DNA of 64,000 nt, from NCBI RefSeq assembly GCF_051175385.1, contig NZ_CP195106.1:5022001-5086000 (forward strand), written 5' to 3'. A model generated the notes under the pieces. That model was not told where the DNA came from. It made no database searches and saw only the letters and a list, made by a program, of their open reading frames with translations. Of this stretch, positions 23,932-31,399 are shown one piece after another. Source of the DNA: Tundrisphaera lichenicola. Its GTDB lineage: Bacteria; Planctomycetota; Planctomycetia; Isosphaerales; Isosphaeraceae. The first letter of the stretch is position 1. Each line of letters begins with the position of its first letter. Position numbers and translations under genes: made by a program.

Positions 23932-26472
23932 TCAAAGGATGGCCAGCGCTCCCCGTGTCACCCCATACTTGCCGGTGGCCTTGAGGTCGCGCCAGAGGAG
24001 TTTCGGGTCTCGAAGGCCAGTCAGGGCATCGGCATAAAGTCCGATGGTCCGGGAAACTGCTTCGGGAGAGTCGTCGAGAAACTCGATCCGAAGATGTCCA
24101 GCCCCTCGCCCGATCAGCCGAGGGAGATATTCCGCGGCGGTTTGGGGGACCGCGTTGAATAGAGTATTCCGACAGCCGACATCGGCCTTGAGTGGGTGAT
24201 CCATCCCGACTCGATCACGGAGCTTGACGTCGTGATGATCGCAGGGACGTCCGCAATTTGTCTTGTCGGTCCCCGGCGAAAGGAAAGCGCAGAAGACGCA
24301 ATGCTCCATGTGAAACATGGGAATTTGCTGGTGAATGACGATCTCGAGCCAGTTCGGCGGGACCGCCTGGAGGAGGTCGTCGAGTTGCTCGAAGCTAAGG
24401 TCATACGAGGCTGTGACCCTCTTTGCCCCACGCCCCTGATAGTAGGCGACCGCTAGTTCATTAGCCGCGTTGAGGGCAAAATCCGCCACGAAGGGGATCC
24501 CGTGATCGACGCAATAAAGGAGCCCGCCGGCATTCCGGATGAGCATCCCGTCGGCCCCCTGGTTGGCCAGATATCGAAAGATGTTGGACTCTCCCGGCTT
24601 CTGAATCCTGGGAGTTGCCAGGTAGATCGTCACTCCCGGAACCGCCTTCGACGCGGAGACGGCTTCCTTGTACCCCTTGATTTCTTGATAATCGGCGTAG
24701 ATCGTCCGGATCCCGGCCGCAATCGCCGCCTCGATCTGGCCGGTCGTTCGACAGAGTGCTGATAACTGGGGATTCGCTTCGATTCCTGGAAATTTGGGTA
24801 TCGACGGTCGAAGTTCGGGGAGTACGGGAGAGTCGGAGATGGCTCGCTGCTTCTTCGGTGGTGATGCGTCAAGTTGATCAACCAGTTCTCGACGGAGAGC
24901 GTTCAGAACGCTCCTCGGGACCATCGGCTCCCCTTCGATCTCGGCTTCGAAGGCGGCTAGCTTGTAGATCGATCCACCCAGACGACCTACCTGGACATGG
25001 AGGTCTTCCCGCGTCGCGGGCCGGTTCTCGGCGCGAGCCATCGGCGATTCGGTGAACACCTCGGCACACGCCCCATTGGAAGCCTGGCCCATCAATCGAA
25101 GAGGCTCGCCGACCACGGCTCGAAGCTTGAGATTCAGGAAGACCTTGCGATGAGGAGGACCCTCGAACGACTGCCGAAGTCGGCGAGTCAACTCCGGATC
25201 ATCGGTCTTCCAGGCCCGCTGGCCGGGCCGGACTTGGCGGAGATCCATATCTCGACGGCCGAAGCCCAGTTCCGCCATGCCGGCTAGAAGTCCCTCCGGA
25301 CCGACTGGGGTCTGGTTTCGGTCGGGTCGTCTCGGGTCGACGCGGGCCACTTCGTAGATTCGCCCCCCCTGCTCAGGGAGGTGGGTCTCTTCGTCACCAT
25401 CGAAGACTAACCCGTCGCCTGGTTTCACGGGAGCGGCCAGGTCGATCCGAACTCGCGAGCCCACGACCGAGGCAACCTCGCCGACGAAGACTCCTCTTTT
25501 CTTGGCATAGTCGCCCCGGACGAGTACCTTGTGATTATTTCCATCGAAGAAGCCGTGACTGAACCCTCGGGAGAAGGAAAGCTCCATCTCCTGAATTTCT
25601 CGACGCTCGAAGGCGAAGGTTCTTCCGGCAACGGCCTCGTCGATCGCTTTCCGGTAGTGGCGGGTGATGTTCGCCACATATTCGGGAGTCTTCAGCCGAC
25701 CCTCGATCTTCAAGCTGGCGACGCCTAGCTTGACCAGTTGAGGGATGAGATCGAATGCGGCAAGGTCTTGCGGACTCAGGAGGTACTTGATGTCGCGTAG
25801 ATCCTGAAGCACGCCATCGGAAACGATCTCATAAGGAAGGCGGCAGGCCTGGGCACACTCGCCACGATTGGCCGATCGTCCACCGAGAGCTTCGCTCGTC
25901 AGGCATTGTCCGGAATAGGCGACACAGAGTGCCCCGTGGACGAATACCTCGATTGGAAGCTCCGACTCCTCGCGAATTCGGGCGATTTCCCTAAGAGAAA
26001 GTTCTCGGGCGAGGATGACTCTCGAACAGCCGAGTTCGCGGGCCAGTCGGACGCCTTCAGCTCCGGTGACCGACATCTGGGTCGAGGCGTGAATTTCGAG
26101 GTCGGGTGTTACCGCCCGGATCAGTCGGGCTAAACCGACGTCCTGGACGATCAGGGCATCGACCCCCGACTCGGCCACTTGTCGGATTGTAGCCTCAAGA
26201 TCGGCCAGTTCTCCGGGGAAGGCTAGGGTGTTGAGCGTGACGTAACCCTTGACGCCTCGCCGATGGAGAAGGGTCATGACCTCGGGTAGCTCGGAGGGAT
26301 CGAAATTCACGGCCCGTGCCCGGGCATTATGTCCCCTGAGTCCGAAATAAATCGCGTCGGCCCCGTTCTCGATCGCCGCGATTAGGCATGTCCTGTCACC
26401 GGCCGGGGCGAGCAATTCGGGCGAGGTGAGGCCCGGTAGCGATTCGATCGAGGTCACTTCAGCGGTGGACAA
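23932..26472 (-). CDS. U32 family peptidase / RlhA-like rRNA or tRNA hydroxylation protein
   Basis: The 846-residue protein begins with a TIM-barrel U32 domain (PELLAPAGDRTCLIAAIENG, ADAIYFGLRGHNARARA, IHASTQMSVT) and has the U32 signature EVFVHGALCVAYSGQCLTSE followed by ANRGECAQACRLPYEI, which supplies the cysteines. A DUF3656-type middle section follows, and the C-terminal third repeats a U32-like fold with its own cysteine set (HMEHCVFCAFL and TNCGRPCDHH). The best-studied relatives (RlhA, TrhP) hydroxylate cytidine in 23S rRNA or uridine in tRNA rather than cutting protein, so RNA modification is the better guess. The TTG start at 26472 is uncertain; GTG at 26457 is an alternative. Confidence 0.85.
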   Translation of the reverse strand: MSTAEVTSIESLPGLTSPELLAPAGDRTCLIAAIENGADAIYFGLRGHNARARAVNFDPSELPEVMTLLHRRGVKGYVTLNTLAFPGELADLEATIRQVAESGVDALIVQDVGLARLIRAVTPDLEIHASTQMSVTGAEGVRLARELGCSRVILARELSLREIARIREESELPIEVFVHGALCVAYSGQCLTSEALGGRSANRGECAQACRLPYEIVSDGVLQDLRDIKYLLSPQDLAAFDLIPQLVKLGVASLKIEGRLKTPEYVANITRHYRKAIDEAVAGRTFAFERREIQEMELSFSRGFSHGFFDGNNHKVLVRGDYAKKRGVFVGEVASVVGSRVRIDLAAPVKPGDGLVFDGDEETHLPEQGGRIYEVARVDPRRPDRNQTPVGPEGLLAGMAELGFGRRDMDLRQVRPGQRAWKTDDPELTRRLRQSFEGPPHRKVFLNLKLRAVVGEPLRLMGQASNGACAEVFTESPMARAENRPATREDLHVQVGRLGGSIYKLAAFEAEIEGEPMVPRSVLNALRRELVDQLDASPPKKQRAISDSPVLPELRPSIPKFPGIEANPQLSALCRTTGQIEAAIAAGIRTIYADYQEIKGYKEAVSASKAVPGVTIYLATPRIQKPGESNIFRYLANQGADGMLIRNAGGLLYCVDHGIPFVADFALNAANELAVAYYQGRGAKRVTASYDLSFEQLDDLLQAVPPNWLEIVIHQQIPMFHMEHCVFCAFLSPGTDKTNCGRPCDHHDVKLRDRVGMDHPLKADVGCRNTLFNAVPQTAAEYLPRLIGRGAGHLRIEFLDDSPEAVSRTIGLYADALTGLRDPKLLWRDLKATGKYGVTRGALAIL

Positions 26473-27057
26473 GGGAGGGCCTTCCGGGACGGAGTCGATC
26501 GAAGCGGTTCATCAACTTTTATTATCCGGGTGGGGGGACTCCGGGACAAGTCGATCTGGAATCGTCGCCGCCAGGAGTGGTTTCTCGATTGGCCGGAAAT
26601 TCGACGTTGACAGCCCGACCAGTCGCGGTTTTAATCACCACCGCTCCGCACCGGTACACCGAAGACGGTGGACCGGATGTCAGATCCGACGCTCCCTCAG
26701 GGATTGAGGGGGGCAGCGTTAGAGGAGCAGGTAACAACGGAACGGATTCCGGATGGCCCACACACCCATCTTGGACGACACCCTCGATTGACCCGATGTC
26801 CAATCGACCCGATTCTCCCGGATCGGAGTTCCTGAGTCGCCTCGTCGTCAGAACCGCCTTTGATTGACCTCGAACTTCCGGCGCCCGGAGGGCGTTCCCT
26901 CGGTACCTCGTGGATCGTCCACGCGATTGGCCGAGTCCGGATCAGTTCGGATGAGTCGGACCATTTGTCTTCGCGCCGAGTTTCGCAGCTTACCGTCGGC
27001 GAGAGCCCTCACCCGGGCAAGAACCGTTCGACGGCTGGTTACAAGGATGAACCTCCC
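26473..27057. other. Intergenic region, 585 bp, no convincing gene
   Basis: This lies between the divergent U32 gene and the PEP-CTERM gene. Frames of 70-95 codons are open on both strands (for example 26522-26803 minus) but show no motif, signal peptide or ribosome-binding site. It must contain the promoters of both flanking genes. Confidence 0.45.
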
Positions 27058-27789
27058 ATGCAACGGATGCTCCGCCCCGCCCTGACTATCGGACTGATTC
27101 TGCTCTCCTTCTCGACGAAGGCGCACTCCTCGCTGATCCGGCCCAACGATACCCGGGCCTATCCCGACATCACGGCCTTTGCCAACGGATTTCAGACCTA
27201 CAGTTACAATCCGGCCTCGAATTCCGGAGTCTTTCAACTCTCGAACGTCCCGTTCTGGATCACTCAGGGTAAGGCGGCGGACGGGACCTTCGACGAATCG
27301 GGCGTCGCACCGACCGACGATAACATGAAAATTCAGACCGTCACGGCGGTCCTCGACTCCAATGGCAACCTGATCGACAGCCCGCTGAATAACTTCCAAC
27401 TCTTCGGGAAGGTCGTGGTTGGTGGCCAGACCTATAGCGGACTTCTGCTCTCGGGCACCCCGACGGGATTCGGGTCGCTCTCGCTCAAGCCCGGCACCTC
27501 GAACGAAGACATCTACGACATGACCCTGAAGATCACGGGAGGATCGATGGCCTCGCTCTACGGTCAAGACGCGTATATTCGCGTCACGACCGAAGCGAAC
27601 AGCTCGTTCAATGGGGTGTTCAACAGCGACTTCTCCAGTGAGAAGGTGCTGACGAACGTCCACCCGATCTCTTCGATTATCCCGAGCCCGATTCCCGAGC
27701 CAACCGCCCTGGTGGTCTTCCTTGCCTGCGGCGCGGGATTGTTCTATCGGGGTCGGCGTCGAATCGCCTTGCAAGATCTGGAAGCCTGA
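27058..27789 (+). CDS. PEP-CTERM-tailed secreted protein
   Basis: The 243-residue protein has a signal peptide (MQRMLRPALTIGLILLSFST, cleavage near KAHS), a beta-rich body with many Asn, Ser, Thr and Gly and no enzyme motif, and a C-terminal sorting signal: PIPEPTALVVFLACGAGLFY followed by an arginine cluster (RGRRR). PEP-CTERM proteins are processed at the membrane by exosortase and released or anchored at the surface; no exosortase is in this window. ATG 27058 is preceded by AAGGATGA; the frame is open for 66 more codons upstream without a signal sequence. An unusual 8-residue tail follows the arginines. Confidence 0.85.
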   Translation: MQRMLRPALTIGLILLSFSTKAHSSLIRPNDTRAYPDITAFANGFQTYSYNPASNSGVFQLSNVPFWITQGKAADGTFDESGVAPTDDNMKIQTVTAVLDSNGNLIDSPLNNFQLFGKVVVGGQTYSGLLLSGTPTGFGSLSLKPGTSNEDIYDMTLKITGGSMASLYGQDAYIRVTTEANSSFNGVFNSDFSSEKVLTNVHPISSIIPSPIPEPTALVVFLACGAGLFYRGRRRIALQDLEA

Positions 27790-27863
27790 TCGACCCTATC
27801 GTAGTCATTCCGAAATCGAATCCCTCGCCCGGACTAGTTCCGGGCGATCCCGATTCGCCTTAA

Positions 27864-27890
27864 GGAATAGGCCTGGAATAACTTCCCGGT
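27864..27890 (+). repeat. 27-bp inverted repeat, left copy
   Basis: This 27-bp sequence recurs in inverted orientation at 29410-29436 with 24 of 27 positions identical. It contains the small palindrome GGAATAACTTCC. Together the copies bound a 1.57-kb patch of repeats and gene remnants. See the right copy and the findings. Confidence 0.7.
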
Positions 27891-27891
27891 C

Positions 27892-28003
27892 TCACCTCGG
27901 CACGGGCACGGTCCTGTAGTTCCACGTCGGCAGGAACTCGTCGAAGTTGATCCTCTGATCGACTCCTTGAACCCCGGCGACATAGCACTGGAGATAAAGG
28001 GTG
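27892..28003 (-). pseudogene. 3' remnant of an unidentified gene
   Basis: Reading the minus strand from the edge of the palindromic element gives about 37 codons ending at a TGA near 27892, with the peptide TLYLQCYVAGVQGVDQRINF and then DEFLPTWNYRTVPVPR. The codons are strongly GC-ending, as in real genes of this genome, yet there is no 5' part: upstream sequence is the palindromic element at 28004-28075. The simplest reading is the tail of a gene whose front was lost when the repeat arrived or by deletion at it. I do not recognise the family. Confidence 0.5.
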
Positions 28004-28075
28004 TTTGCGGGTGCCACTGGCCTTTGCCAGTGTCCGGGCCGGGAAGAGCACTGGAAAGCCTTTGGCACCCGCAAA
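28004..28075. repeat. Palindromic interspersed element, copy 1
   Basis: This 72-bp element has outer arms TTTGCGGGTGCCA and TGGCACCCGCAAA that match perfectly, with weaker pairing further in. Its interior (GTGTCCG, GAAGAGCAC) matches copy 2 at 28970-29039 in the same order and spacing. It begins 12 bp after the stop of the minus-strand PEP-CTERM gene, so it could act as that gene's terminator. Confidence 0.8.
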
Positions 28076-28087
28076 TATTCCCGCGCG

Positions 28088-28786
28088 CTAACGCCGGCGT
28101 CGCCGAACCGCCAGCGATAACAGCCCGCCGACGCCCATCAGCGCCAAAGTCGAGGGCTCCGGTACCGGGTTGATCGACAGCGGGTTTCCCAGCACGTTGA
28201 AGGCAACATCGTAGTTATTGAAACTAAGCTGCATGGTCCCGGCCGGGCCGTCCTGGTAGGCCACCTTGTTCCCCGTCAAATAGTCGGAGAATTCCCAAGT
28301 CCACACAACATTCGTCGTCGGGTCGCTCTCGACCACCGACAGCCAGGTCTTCGCCCCGGCCACGATGCTCAACGGCGCCGCTAGTGCAACCTCGTATGTG
28401 AACACCGGGTAATTCAGATTGGGGGAGATCCCGATCTGCGTGCCCGTCAGGGAGAAGTCCTGGCCCATCAGGAGCTCGCCTGGAAGCCCCCCCTGGTCGG
28501 CATACAGCCCGACGAAGAAGCTCACGGGCCCCGTCGTCAGAACGGTCGTCTGCTGGTAGACCCCGCTCCACTGCAGCCCGGTGATCTGGGCCCCCGTCGC
28601 CAGCGTGAAGTCATCATAAATCACCTGATCGCCGGCGTTACTGTTGAGCCCGGGCATGAAAGAGTCAGAGCCGAGCCGGGGCTGCTCGTACAGGACGTCT
28701 GCCCCAGCATCCGTCGCGCTTAGGCCGATCATCAGTCCGGCACAGGCTAGTGCCGCACGCCATCCTGAAAGGGTCCCCATCGTCAT
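28088..28786 (-). CDS. PEP-CTERM-tailed secreted protein
   Basis: The 232-residue protein starts at ATG 28786 with GGAGAG upstream and has a signal peptide (TLSGWRAALACAGLMIGLSA) followed by a body that begins ADVLYEQPRLGSDSFMPGLN. The body has no known enzymatic motif; it is rich in Thr, Gly and aromatic residues, as in beta-sandwich surface proteins. The end is a textbook PEP-CTERM signal: NPVPEPSTLALMGVGGLLSL then AVRRRRR. The gene is flanked by two copies of a palindromic repeat (28004-28075 and 28970-29039), between gene remnants, which suggests it belongs to a mobile or rearranged patch. Confidence 0.88.
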   Translation of the reverse strand: MTMGTLSGWRAALACAGLMIGLSATDAGADVLYEQPRLGSDSFMPGLNSNAGDQVIYDDFTLATGAQITGLQWSGVYQQTTVLTTGPVSFFVGLYADQGGLPGELLMGQDFSLTGTQIGISPNLNYPVFTYEVALAAPLSIVAGAKTWLSVVESDPTTNVVWTWEFSDYLTGNKVAYQDGPAGTMQLSFNNYDVAFNVLGNPLSINPVPEPSTLALMGVGGLLSLAVRRRRR

Positions 28787-28969
28787 GGTCTCTCCGAGTT
28801 GATACACCACGTCCGCCGCTTGACAGTTCGGCCGAACGCCGCTATTGCAAAGCATATGGTCAGTTGCGTCAAGGCGCGCGGAGTGTCCCGTTGCCGCAGT
28901 GCACCATCCAGGACTCGGTCGGGGTCGTTCGGCAGTACTTCCGGAATCTGGGGTGTCGAGTCTTTCGGG

Positions 28970-29039
28970 CGCCGGGTGCCACTGGCTGTGTCGGTGTCCG
29001 CACATTGAAGAGCACCGGCACAGCCAGTGGCACCCGGCG
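28970..29039. repeat. Palindromic interspersed element, copy 2
   Basis: This 70-bp element has 27-bp terminal arms that match at 26 of 27 positions (outer part CGCCGGGTGCCACTGGCTGT), the single difference being G-T compatible, with a 16-base loop. The core GGGTGCCACTGGC and the loop pieces GTGTCCG and GAAGAGCAC match copy 1 at 28004-28075. As RNA it would form one long hairpin. It resembles the small palindromic repeats scattered through many planctomycete genomes, as I recall them. Confidence 0.85.
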
Positions 29040-29065
29040 ACGTTTCGTTGGCCGGGTGGTAATTC

Positions 29066-29109
29066 CCCCTCATCCTGCCTTGGGCCACCTCTTCCTTCAG
29101 GGGAGAAGG
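29066..29109. repeat. Possible degenerate intergenic palindrome
   Basis: The sequence CCCCTCATCCTGCCTTGGGC, a CCTCTTCC tract and then GGGGAGAAGG resembles a widespread class of bacterial intergenic palindromes (CCTCATCC...GGCC...CTTCTCCCC...GGGGAGAAGG). Pairing here is imperfect, so it may be a decayed copy. It lies between palindromic copy 2 and the DUF2243 remnant. Confidence 0.4.
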
Positions 29110-29146
29110 CTTGCGAGACGAGCCCTATCTGCAGGCCAATCCGACC

Positions 29147-29404
29147 TCAAGCCACCCCGCCCCGCATCCGACTATCCCCCCGCCCCGCCCGGATCAGCGC
29201 AAACCCGACCGTTAGGAAGACGACCCCGCTGACCAGGAACGCGATGTCGTAAGTTAGGTGGTCGGGGCGCTCGACGACTTGGTGGATGTTGAGGATGTGG
29301 TGGTCGATGACCCCCTCGACCCCGTTGAACACGCCCCAGCTCGCGACCAGCGAGCCGACGAACGTGCGCCCGAGCACGGCACGTCCGGCCGTCCCCCAGC
29401 CCGT
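29147..29404 (-). pseudogene. DUF2243 membrane protein, C-terminal half only
   Basis: The minus-strand frame reads TGWGTAGRAVLGRTFVGSLV then ASWGVFNGVEGVIDHHILNI and LTYDIAFLVSGVVFLTVGFA, ending in a normal stop at 29147. FVGSLxxxWGxFNxVEGxIDHHIL is the hallmark of the second half of DUF2243 four-helix membrane proteins. The first two helices are missing: an in-frame TAG and then the inverted repeat at 29410-29436 come directly upstream. A GTG at 29377 could start a 76-residue product, but it would be half a protein. I call it a truncated pseudogene. Confidence 0.75.
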
Positions 29405-29409
29405 CTAAC

Positions 29410-29436
29410 ATCGGGAAGTTATTCCCGGCCTTTTCC
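29410..29436 (-). repeat. 27-bp inverted repeat, right copy
   Basis: Inverted relative to 27864-27890 with 24 of 27 matches; it contains the perfect palindrome CGGGAATAACTTCCCG. It sits at the breakpoint of the DUF2243 remnant and 23 bp from the stop of the sigma-factor gene, so it may also serve as a transcription end. Confidence 0.7.
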
Positions 29437-29458
29437 GAAGCTCCTCCACAACCCAATC

Positions 29459-30295
29459 TCAGTCCGCAAGGAACGTGGCCGAGAGTTTGCCGAGGGCTTC
29501 GTTCTCGATCTGCCGGACTCGCTCGCGGGTCAGACCCAATGATTCTCCGATTTCTTTCAGAGTTTTCGGTGGCGCGTCGTTCAGCCCGAATCGCATCCGG
29601 AGGACTGTTGCTTCTCGCTTGTCCATCTCCTCGAGCCGGTGCATGACGAGCTTGAGGTTATCCGCCTCGACCATCACCACGTCAGGAGCCTTGACCCGCT
29701 CGTCCATCAACATCTCGCCCAGACTCCAGCCGTTCTCGGGCTGATCGCTCTGCGGGACGAGGTTGTAGACCTTGATGGCCTTCTTGACGATGGCCAGCTT
29801 CTTCTTGGGAAGCTCGAGGGCTTTCGCGATCTCGTCTACGGTGGCGGGCCGTTTCAGTTGATCTTGAAGGTCGGCGGCCATCCGACGCCATTTGCAGAGC
29901 AACTCGACCATGTAGGCCGGGATCCGGATCGGCTTGGCCGTATTGACCAGCGCCCGCTTGATCGACTGCTTGATCCAGTAGCTGGCGTAGGTACTGAATC
30001 GGGTCCCGACATTGGGGTCGAAACCTTCGACGGCCCTGAGAAGCCCCAGGTTTCCTTCCTCGATCAGGTCCTGGAGGGCCAGGCCCTTACCGACATAGCC
30101 CCTGGCGATGTTCACGACGAGCCGAAGATTGGCTCGGACCATTCGATCACGGGCCGCTCGGTCTCCTTCGGCGATCCTTCGGGCGAGCATCTTTTCCTCG
30201 TCCGCGTTCAGGAGCGCCGTCTCGTTGATCTCCCTGAGGTAGGTTTCCAGGGGACTCTGCACCGTGTCTCGGCGGTGTCGGCGTATACGGGCCAT
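29459..30295 (-). CDS. RNA polymerase sigma-70 family factor, RpoD/RpoS-like
   Basis: The 278-residue protein has region 1.2 (SPLETYLREINETALLNADE), a complete region 2 (RANLRLVVNIARGYVGKGLA, then LQDLIEEGNLGLLRAVEGFD and STYASYWIKQSIKRALV), region 3 (KRPATVDEIAKALEL) and region 4 with the -35-binding helix-turn-helix (TLKEIGESLGLTRERVRQIE). There is no region 1.1 and no non-conserved insert, so it is a short group 2 (primary-like, non-essential) sigma factor rather than RpoD itself or an ECF factor. GAGGATC precedes ATG 30295. No anti-sigma factor is adjacent. Confidence 0.93.
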   Translation of the reverse strand: MARIRRHRRDTVQSPLETYLREINETALLNADEEKMLARRIAEGDRAARDRMVRANLRLVVNIARGYVGKGLALQDLIEEGNLGLLRAVEGFDPNVGTRFSTYASYWIKQSIKRALVNTAKPIRIPAYMVELLCKWRRMAADLQDQLKRPATVDEIAKALELPKKKLAIVKKAIKVYNLVPQSDQPENGWSLGEMLMDERVKAPDVVMVEADNLKLVMHRLEEMDKREATVLRMRFGLNDAPPKTLKEIGESLGLTRERVRQIENEALGKLSATFLAD

Positions 30296-31399
30296 GTAGA
30301 TCCTCGTCGTCGGTCGTTCGGGAGTGGGTCCGCCCCGGGGGGGATGAATTGATCTGGCCAGACCGGGGTTCGGGGGCGTTCCCCGTCGCTCAAAAGCGAG
30401 CCGTCCGCTCCACGTCGGGCCGCATGATCCGTGATAGATGACGACACACCGAGTCCGACGGCCTCCGCCGCCACTACCGGTATCTCTGAACTCCGGAGAG
30501 ATCGGGAGAGTGATCGAGATGCGTGTTCCGAGAAATCAGAGCATCCCTCCTGGCGGAAGGGGCCATCTCAATCAGAAGGCCCAGGGCGGGCACACGTCTC
30601 TCTCCCAATGCCATTGGATATCGGAAGTAAAGGCGGGGAACTTAAGTAGGTCTGGAGATATGGGAGTTGTAGCTTATTTGAGTAATATGCCGAATATCGC
30701 GATCGCGCCGATTAGGGCGACTGAGCAGGAAGGTGCATGACAAAATCATCGAACCAAAACGGAACGACCCCTCGTTCCCCATGCTGGGAGTGGAGGTCGT
30801 CCCGATTCCTCGCGACAACTTGAGGAGAAATTTTCCCGATCTCTATCAAGAGATTCGACTTCGATCGATATTATTTCGGCGAAACTAGCCGACGATCGAT
30901 TTTCTGAAACTCAACCACGATTATGGACATCTAGAAAATGTCCTCAGGGTGAGGGGACTTCGATTCGACCTAATCCAGGCATCTTCCCGGCCGTGGTCGC
31001 CCCAATACTGCTTGAGGAAAACGAGGGCCATGCTCGGAGTGGATCACTAGATGGACATCCGCAGCCCGGCCCTTCAGGACCATTTCCCTCAAGCCATCAT
31101 CTCGCTCTCCGGGCTCTCGCGCAACACCTCTCGCATGGACACGCCCGGCCTCTCCAAGTCGACCCCTTCAAGGAGAATCTCTGCGGCCGCCGCGCCGAGC
31201 ACCCGCTCTCGATCGTCAGCCTCCTGGAGGAGAACTGGCCGATGGGCGACCATATCTCGGACGGGAATGTCCGAACTTTCCTCGCAAGGAGCTGCAGTCC
31301 ATCTATGTTGATTCAGGGTTTGGAGCGACTCGACAACCCGGCTCTCGGAAATGCAGTCATCACGAACCTTGAGGAGTCCACCCCGGTATTTCCCGGAAT
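30296..31399. other. Large intergenic region, 1.1 kb
   Basis: This lies between the sigma-factor gene (upstream of its start) and the end of the kinase gene. Positions 30640-30930 are AT-rich compared with the surroundings and contain GGACAT/ATGTCC as a small hairpin near 30925. No confident gene is present. On the minus strand a frame open from about 31423 to 31089 reads like coding sequence (for example LLKVRDDCISESRVVESLQT) but has no usable start before a possible ATG at 31253; it may be a decayed gene. Confidence 0.45.

Noticed and set aside
23932..26472. Collagenase/protease role of the U32 protein
   Set aside because: The U32 members with a known biochemical role are RNA hydroxylation proteins, and the cysteine pattern with DUF3656 matches RlhA-like proteins better.
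26522..26803. Minus-strand 93-codon frame in the gap before the PEP-CTERM gene
   Set aside because: No ribosome-binding site, conserved motif or neighbour logic; an open frame of this size is common by chance at this GC content.
27864..29436. Insertion sequence or transposon
   Set aside because: No transposase frame, no target-site duplication around the inverted repeat, and the internal intact gene is a surface protein. I report it as a repeat-bounded patch only.
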